From Glycomyces terrestris (GTDB lineage Bacteria > Actinomycetota > Actinomycetes > Mycobacteriales > Micromonosporaceae), in contig NZ_RSEB01000007.1 of NCBI RefSeq assembly GCF_003933745.1, positions 1-64,000 of the forward strand: a stretch of 64,000 nucleotides of DNA. Reading direction: 5' to 3'. Positions 59,156 to 64,000 of this stretch are shown one piece after another. Both the position numbers and the translations under genes were made by a program. The number at the start of each line of letters is the position of its first letter. Position 1 is the stretch's first letter. Under the pieces are notes generated by a model. It saw only the letters and a program-made list of their open reading frames with translations, was not told where the DNA came from and did not search any database.

Positions 59156-60013
59156 ATGACCACGATCGAACCCGGCTGGTACGCCGACCCCGCCGACCCG
59201 TCCACCCAGCGCTACTGGGACGGCTCCGCCTGGGTCGGGAAGCCGATCCCCGCGGGGGCCGAGCCCCCCGCCGAGCCCGAGCCGCTCGACCCCGCACCGG
59301 AGCCCCTCCCCGCCTCTACTGTGGACGCGAACGTCCAGGAGCTCCCGCCGGACCCCCGCTTCGGCGCCGGCCCGCCCCCCAAGGTGATCCAGCGGACCCC
59401 CGGCGCGGTCCAGCCGCCCGGGACCCTCCCCATCCGCTCCCTCGGCGTCACCGTCGGCTGGATCTCCGGCCGCGACGTCGACCGCATCCTCGAAGGCCGC
59501 GTCCTCGCCCACCCCGGGCAGCGGTTCGTGGCCCGCATCGTCGACACCGTCGCCCTCGTCCTGCTGAACGCGGTCGTCAACGGCTACTTCATCTACCAGT
59601 TCATGCAGACGGTCTGGCCGTACATGCTCGAGATGGCCGCCGCCGACGACCCGAACGACGTGCAGCTGCCCGCCCGCGCCTCCGACCAGTGGTGGGTCGT
59701 CCTCCTCATCTCCCTCGGCCTCTGGTTCGCGTACGAGGTCCCCGCGACCCTGAACTCCGGGCAGACCCTCGGCAAGCGCCTCATGGGCATCAAGGTCGTC
59801 TCGCTCGCCCCCGCCGGCCTCGGCTGGGGCCGGCTGCTGCTGCGCTGGTCGTACGCGGCGCTGCCGCTCCTGTGCTTCCCCTTCGGCGCGATCCTCTGGA
59901 TCATGGACGGGATATGGTGCATCCGAGACCAACCCTTCCGCCAGTGCCTCCACGACAAGTCGCCGGGAACGGCCGTCGTGGAGGCGGGACCCCAGAAGGA
60001 GCCCACACCATGA
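59156..60013 (+). CDS. DUF2510-RDD membrane protein
   Basis: A 285-aa protein. Residues 5-30 are a DUF2510 motif (PGWYADPADPSTQRYWDGSAW), then a Pro-rich linker, then an RDD domain at about 118-275 with the Arg in GQRFVARIVDTVALVLLNAV, the Asp pair and SGQTLGKRLMGIKVV, spanning three to four helices. RDD proteins are thought to move small solutes or ions in some species; no substrate is known here. The stop overlaps the next gene's ATG (ATGA), coupling it to the aminotransferase. Confidence 0.87.
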   Translation: MTTIEPGWYADPADPSTQRYWDGSAWVGKPIPAGAEPPAEPEPLDPAPEPLPASTVDANVQELPPDPRFGAGPPPKVIQRTPGAVQPPGTLPIRSLGVTVGWISGRDVDRILEGRVLAHPGQRFVARIVDTVALVLLNAVVNGYFIYQFMQTVWPYMLEMAAADDPNDVQLPARASDQWWVVLLISLGLWFAYEVPATLNSGQTLGKRLMGIKVVSLAPAGLGWGRLLLRWSYAALPLLCFPFGAILWIMDGIWCIRDQPFRQCLHDKSPGTAVVEAGPQKEPTP

Positions 60014-61062
60014 CGAACGAGCCGATCCGCGAAGACCTCGCCGCGATCCCCCGCTACGTCCCCGGCAAGGCGCTGCCCCAGGCGCTCAAGCTCTCCAGCA
60101 ACGAGGTGCCGTACGGGCCGCTGCCCGGCGTGCCCGAGGCGATCGCCGACGCCGCCGCGAACGTCCACCGCTACCCCGACATGGGCGTGGTGCGGCTGCG
60201 CGAGGAGCTCGCCGCGCGCCTCGGCGTCGACGCCGACCGGATCGCCACCGGCACCGGGTCGGTGGCCCTCATCGGCCACCTCCTCCAGGCGATCGCGGTC
60301 CCCGGCGGGGAGGTCGTGTACTCGTGGCGGTCCTTCGAGGCGTACCCGATCGCCGCCACCGTCGCCGGACTCAGGTCGGTGCAGGTCCCCAACACCGCCG
60401 ACCACCGGCACGACGTCGACGCGATGATCGCGGCCGTCGGGCCCGACACGCGCGCGGTCATCGTGTGCAGCCCCAACAACCCGACCGGCCCGGCCGTGAC
60501 GGCCGAGGAGCTCGACCGGGTCTTCGGCGCGGTGCCCGAGTCGGTGCTCGTCGTGATCGACGAGGCGTACCGGGAGTTCGTGACCGACCCGTCGCTGCCG
60601 GACGGCGTCGAGCGGTACGGGGACCGGCCGAACGCGGTCGTGTTCCGGACCTTCTCGAAGGCGTGGGGCCTCGCGGGCCTGCGCGTCGGCTACATGCTCG
60701 CGCGCGCCGACGTGGCGGACGCGGTGCGCCGGTGCGTGATCCCCTTCGCGGTCAACGGGCCCGCGCAGGCGGCGGCGCTCGCGGCGCTCGCGGCCGAGGA
60801 CGAGATGCGGCGGCGGGTGGCGCTGGTGACCTCGGAGCGCAAGCGGGTCGTCATGGGCGCCAGGGAGATCGTGCCGGACGTGCCGGAGACGCAGGCGAAC
60901 TTCTGCTGGCTTCCCCTGGGGGAGCGGGCGGTCGAGTTCGCGGCGCACTGCGAGGCGCGCGGGATCCTGGTGCGGCCCTTCGCGGGCGACGGGGTGCGGG
61001 TGACCGTGGGCCTGCCCGAGGAGAACGACGCGCTGCTGGAGGCGCTGCGCGACTGGCGCTGA
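60010..61062 (+). CDS. Aromatic/histidinol-phosphate-type aminotransferase
   Basis: A 350-aa class I/II PLP aminotransferase close to HisC and the actinobacterial phenylalanine aminotransferase Pat. LKLSSNEVPYGPLPGVPEAI, CSPNNPTGP, VIDEAYREFV and the PLP lysine in RTFSKAWGLAGLRVGY near residue 220 are all present. There are no his genes around, so an aromatic amino acid role (EC 2.6.1.57) is preferred over histidine synthesis. It starts within the stop of the RDD gene. Confidence 0.87.
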   Translation: MTNEPIREDLAAIPRYVPGKALPQALKLSSNEVPYGPLPGVPEAIADAAANVHRYPDMGVVRLREELAARLGVDADRIATGTGSVALIGHLLQAIAVPGGEVVYSWRSFEAYPIAATVAGLRSVQVPNTADHRHDVDAMIAAVGPDTRAVIVCSPNNPTGPAVTAEELDRVFGAVPESVLVVIDEAYREFVTDPSLPDGVERYGDRPNAVVFRTFSKAWGLAGLRVGYMLARADVADAVRRCVIPFAVNGPAQAAALAALAAEDEMRRRVALVTSERKRVVMGAREIVPDVPETQANFCWLPLGERAVEFAAHCEARGILVRPFAGDGVRVTVGLPEENDALLEALRDWR

Positions 61063-61194
61063 ACGCGAGGGCCGGTCGGGTTCGGTGCCGCCCCCGGTCG
61101 CAAGGATGCCCGGGGGGTCCGACGGTTCGATGTGATCTGAAGGGCCGCAACGGCTTCGCGGGTGTCCGGGCGCCCCACCGGCGCCCGGAGCCGG

Positions 61195-61548
61195 CTACTT
61201 GGCGGCGGTGCTGCGCTCGTTCTGGTCGCAGAACGCCTCGTACATCTCGGTCAGGGTCTGCTTCTGGCGCGGGGTGAGGTCCCGGTCGGTGGCGATCGCC
61301 AGGGGCGTCGCGGAACCCTCGTCGCCGCCCATGCCGGCCCGGAGGTACATGATCGGGGTGGTCATCCGCAGCGCCAGCGCCAGCTGGCGGAGGACGGCGC
61401 CGCTGGGGCGGCGCACGCCGCGCTCGCCCTGGAGGTAGGGGTTCGAGACCCCGGCGGAGTCGGAGAGCTCGCGGAACGAGACGTGCGCGCGTTTGCGCAC
61501 GTCCCGGACGAATGAGCTGAAGTCGCGATCTGTCACCCGCGTCACCAT
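61195..61548 (-). CDS. Small XRE helix-turn-helix regulator
   Basis: A 117-aa regulator. The HTH at residues 14-60 (VSFRELSDSAGVSNPYLQGE) is followed by a helical C-terminus LTPRQKQTLTEMYEAFCDQ that may dimerise. The residues between have a hydrophobic MTTPIMYLRAG. The start is not certain; ATG at 61548 fits the domain, and a GTG four codons later is possible. It is convergent with the aminotransferase and divergent from fhaA. Confidence 0.75.
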   Translation of the reverse strand: MVTRVTDRDFSSFVRDVRKRAHVSFRELSDSAGVSNPYLQGERGVRRPSGAVLRQLALALRMTTPIMYLRAGMGGDEGSATPLAIATDRDLTPRQKQTLTEMYEAFCDQNERSTAAK

Positions 61549-61762
61549 ACGCGCCTCGGCGCGGCGCCGCCACCTGGGCCCGCCTGTCCAACCCGACATT
61601 CGGTACTACCGGCCGACACCGGGCTCACCCGATCAGACGATATGAAAGGGACTCGGCAGGCGGTTGCGTCTCAACCCCTCGCCGCCGTGTGAACGCAGCC
61701 GATACCATCGGAAGTCGACGCGTAGCGCGTCCCTGCGACGCATGACGAGGAGGGGAGAACCG

Positions 61763-62476
61763 GTGAGCGTTCTGCAACGCTTGGAAAAACAACTGGAGGG
61801 CCTGTTCGAGGGCACCTTCAACAAGATGTTCAAGGGCGTTGTGCACCCGGTCGAGATCGCCAGCGCCATGCAGCGCGAGGCGGAGACCCACAAGGCGGTC
61901 CTCGCCGGAGGCCGCGTGCTGGTGCCGAACCGATACGTCATCGACCTCTCGCCGCCGGACCACGACCGGCTGGCGCCGTACGCCGCGGCGCTCGCCCAGG
62001 AGCTGGCGCAGTCGCAGGCGGAGTTCATCGGCGAGAACGGCTGGACGGTCTACGGCGACGTCATCGTCGAGATCGAGCGCGGCGAGGGCCTGGACACGGG
62101 CATGTTCCGCGTGACGGCCGAGGTCGCGGCCCTGAACGAGGGCGTCGACCAGCCGGTGTCCGGCGGCGGCTACGGTCCCGCGCACCCGCAGGCCCCCACC
62201 GGCCCGGTGCTGGTGACCGCCGACGGCCGCCAGTTCTCGGTCGCCCACGGCGCCACCGTGATCGGCCGCGGCGAGCAGGCGCAGATCCGCCTCCCCGACG
62301 TCGGGATCTCCCGCCGCCACGTGCGCATCGACTTCGACGGCCGCCAGGTGTCGGTCACCGACCTCGGCTCCACGAACGGGACCCTGGTCAACGGCCAGCG
62401 GGTCACCACCGTCTCGATGCAGCCCGGTGACGTGATCCAGATCGGCACCACGTCGCTCACCCTCCAGGCCGGGTAG
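61763..62476 (+). CDS. fhaA: FhaA, DUF3662 and FHA domain protein
   Basis: A 237-aa protein. The N-terminal DUF3662 domain (VLQRLEKQLEGLFEGTFNKM, residues 2-120) is followed by a short linker and a C-terminal FHA domain at 150-235 with VIGRGEQAQIRLPD, SRRHVRI and DLGSTNGTLVNG, the phosphothreonine-binding loops. In mycobacteria FhaA binds PknB-phosphorylated MviN and controls peptidoglycan synthesis. It is shorter than the mycobacterial protein because the linker is brief. The GTG start has GAGGGGAG upstream; a longer frame begins earlier without support. Confidence 0.93.
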   Translation: MSVLQRLEKQLEGLFEGTFNKMFKGVVHPVEIASAMQREAETHKAVLAGGRVLVPNRYVIDLSPPDHDRLAPYAAALAQELAQSQAEFIGENGWTVYGDVIVEIERGEGLDTGMFRVTAEVAALNEGVDQPVSGGGYGPAHPQAPTGPVLVTADGRQFSVAHGATVIGRGEQAQIRLPDVGISRRHVRIDFDGRQVSVTDLGSTNGTLVNGQRVTTVSMQPGDVIQIGTTSLTLQAG

Positions 62477-62496
62477 TCCACCGGCGTCCTCGGCGC

Positions 62497-62520
62497 GCCC
62501 CGACCCGCGAGGGCCGGGGC
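62497..62520 (+). terminator. Weak hairpin after fhaA
   Basis: 6-bp stem GCCCCG with CGGGGC plus an inner CC-GG pair, followed by TTCG. Confidence 0.35.
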
Positions 62521-62693
62521 TTCGTTCATGGCTCGCCGCCGCGGCCGCGCCGTCGTGTGCGCGGCCTTTCTTCTACGGGCCCTTGCGTGTAGCGGTCGGA
62601 TGACGGGGCGGCTTCGGCGGCTCCGCCGCTGGGGCGCGCGCCCGTGGGCTACCGTGTTCGTGACCGTTCGTTCAGCCGCTGGGGAGCCGCGCC

Positions 62694-63182
62694 ATGCCTG
62701 AGATAGTCCAGACCGTCGCCCGGTTCGGGTTCCTGGTGCTCCTGTGGCTGTTCGTGTTCGCGGCGGCCCGGACGATCACCCGCGACCTCCTGGCGCAGCG
62801 GCGCCCCGCCGCGGCCGGCGGACCGGCCGCGGGGCCGGTGTCGGCGCCGCCCGCGCCGGGGAACCGCGGCGGCCGCCCGCAGGCCGCGCAGGCCGCCCAG
62901 TGGCTGGTGGTGACGACCGGCGAGCTCCAGGGGCGCCGGTTCGTGCTCTCGGGCCAGCCGATCTCGATCGGGCGCGCGGCGGACTCGACGATCGTCATCC
63001 GCGACGACTTCGCGTCGAACCGGCACGCGCGCGTGGTCCCCGTCGACGGGCAGTGGATGGTCGAGGACCTGGGCTCCACGAACGGCACCTACCTGGGGCG
63101 CGCTAGAGTCACCAGACCCACGCCGGTCCCGCTCGGGGTGCCCATCCGGATCGGTCGCTCCTCGTTCGAGCTGCGCCCGTGA
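62694..63182 (+). CDS. fhaB: FhaB (FipA), membrane FHA protein
   Basis: A 162-aa protein with one N-terminal helix at about residues 9-28, a Pro/Ala/Gly linker and an FHA domain at 72-160 with ISIGRAADSTIVIRDDFASNRHARVV and DLGSTNGTYLGR. In mycobacteria the homologue interacts with FtsZ and FtsQ and is phosphorylated by Ser/Thr kinases. GGGGAG precedes the ATG. Second gene of the fhaA-fhaB-pstP run. Confidence 0.93.
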   Translation: MPEIVQTVARFGFLVLLWLFVFAAARTITRDLLAQRRPAAAGGPAAGPVSAPPAPGNRGGRPQAAQAAQWLVVTTGELQGRRFVLSGQPISIGRAADSTIVIRDDFASNRHARVVPVDGQWMVEDLGSTNGTYLGRARVTRPTPVPLGVPIRIGRSSFELRP

Positions 63183-63250
63183 GCCCGAGGTGTGACGCGG
63201 CGATGTCGGCATCGATCAGCGGGCGTGCCCCGCGCTACGGCGGTTGATAC

Positions 63251-64000
63251 ATGAGTTTGCACCTGCGATACGCGGCCATCTCCGACCGCGGTGTGGTGAG
63301 GCAAGGGAACCAGGACTCGGTGTTCGCCGGGTCCCACTTCATCGCCGTCGCCGACGGCATGGGCGGCATGGCCGCCGGCGACCTCGCCTCGGCCATCGTC
63401 ATCAACACCGTGGCCCGACTCGACGTGCCCCCGCCGCCGGACTCCGTCGTGGACGAGCTCGCGGACGCCGTCGCCGACGCGAACCGCGCGATCCGCCGCT
63501 GCGTGGCCGACGACCCGCAGAAGGAGGGCATGGGCACCACGCTCACCGCCCTGTGGTTCGACGGCGAGTGGTTCAACCTGGTGCACATCGGCGACTCGCG
63601 TGCCTACCGGATGCGCGAGGGCGGGTTCGAGCAGGTCACGGTCGACGACACGTACGTGCAGATGCTCGTCGACGAGGGCCGGATCACCGCCGAGGAGGCC
63701 GAGCGGCACCCGCAGCGCTCGCTGCTGCTGCGGGCCCTGGGCGCCTCCGAGGTCGAGCCGGCGTTCCAGACGATCAAGGGCATGCCGGGCGACCGGCTGC
63801 TGCTGTGCTCCGACGGCCTGTCCGGGCCGGTCTCGGACGCCGACATCGCGCGCACCCTCCAGTCCTCGGCCACGCCGCAGGAGGCCGCGCAGACCCTGGT
63901 CCAGCAGGCGCTCGACGCGGGCGCGCCCGACAACGTGACCGTGCTCGTCGCGGACGTCGTCGAGGAGGACCCGGGCGAGCAGCGCCAGATCATCGGCGGC
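63251..64000 (+). CDS. pstP: PstP-type PP2C protein phosphatase (3' end outside window)
   Basis: Continuous coding for 250 codons to the window end with no stop. PP2C signatures are present in order: SDRGVVRQGNQDSVFAG, FIAVADGMGGMAAGDLAS, GMGTTLTALWF, HIGDSRAYRMREGGFEQVTVDD, LLLCSDGLSGPVSD and APDNVTVLVADV. The Mg/Mn ligands (D in RQGNQD, DG of ADGMGG, D in CSDG and D of PDN) are intact, so it should dephosphorylate targets of the PknA/PknB kinases. The missing part would be the transmembrane helix and external region. ATG at 63251. Confidence 0.93.
   Translation, partial: MSLHLRYAAISDRGVVRQGNQDSVFAGSHFIAVADGMGGMAAGDLASAIVINTVARLDVPPPPDSVVDELADAVADANRAIRRCVADDPQKEGMGTTLTALWFDGEWFNLVHIGDSRAYRMREGGFEQVTVDDTYVQMLVDEGRITAEEAERHPQRSLLLRALGASEVEPAFQTIKGMPGDRLLLCSDGLSGPVSDADIARTLQSSATPQEAAQTLVQQALDAGAPDNVTVLVADVVEEDPGEQRQIIGG

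Overview
The window is 64 kb of very GC-rich DNA with actinobacterial gene content: CarD, FhaA/FhaB/PstP, DUF397 paired with an XRE regulator, DUF574 methyltransferase, DUF3180 after folK, DUF2510/RDD protein, four LytR-CpsA-Psr (LCP) proteins and a DtxR/IdeR-type iron box. Coding density is high, GTG starts are common, and about fifteen genes have a TANNNT hexamer ending 6-7 nt before the start codon, as expected for leaderless transcription. The family cannot be fixed from the sequence alone; a Glycomycetaceae-like lineage is my guess. I found no insertion sequence, prophage, integrase or CRISPR array, so this reads as core chromosome with small lineage-specific insertions.

Layout. 0.4-4.0 kb: a pair of ArsA/Get3-like ATPases beside DUF4177 and RidA genes, the same neighbourhood as M. 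tuberculosis Rv3678c-Rv3680. 4.1-6.1 kb: fumarylacetoacetase and a TPR membrane protein. 6.1-8.3 kb: ispF-carD divergent from an LpqE-like lipoprotein gene; ispD is missing from its usual place. 8.3-12.4 kb: exonuclease, recD2, yajQ, tRNA-Tyr. 12.5-16.7 kb: histidine kinase without a response regulator, divergent from an ABC/FtsX-type exporter. 17.3-22.0 kb: iron-box-controlled siderophore-interacting protein, then three tandem LCP genes. 22.2-26.8 kb: zinc-ribbon membrane protein, GGDEF cyclase, GH114-like lipoprotein, P1 peptidase. 27.1-30.4 kb: a small orphan protein and two paralogous LPXTG surface proteins. 30.6-35.0 kb: glyA, a membrane protein and a GCS2-type ligase. 35.2-41.1 kb: envelope polysaccharide/lipid genes (CDP-alcohol phosphatidyltransferase, GT4, polyprenyl glycosylphosphotransferase, UDP-glucuronate decarboxylase, fourth LCP).

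41.3-48.6 kb is the most lineage-specific part: DUF574 methyltransferase, XRE/DUF397 pair with an array of TGCA-core sites, an unknown 103-aa protein, a 753-aa helical-repeat protein of unknown function and a two-gene membrane operon. 48.9-55.7 kb: tRNA-Arg, glpD, an S1-S4-like membrane protein, folB-folK-DUF3180, then two RbsC-like permeases with no ATPase or binding protein. 55.8-57.9 kb: DeoR-type regulator divergent from nagA. 58.0-64.0 kb: DUF4190 protein, RDD protein overlapping an aminotransferase, XRE regulator, and the signalling run fhaA-fhaB-pstP, the last cut by the window end.

Two features run through the non-coding DNA. Strong GC hairpins close most transcription units. Six intergenic regions carry short tandem repeats of unrelated period (5, 8, 13, about 16, 19 and 32-37 bp) directly after a stop codon, four of them between convergent genes. 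A 66-bp hairpin element also occurs twice in inverted orientation, 17 kb apart.
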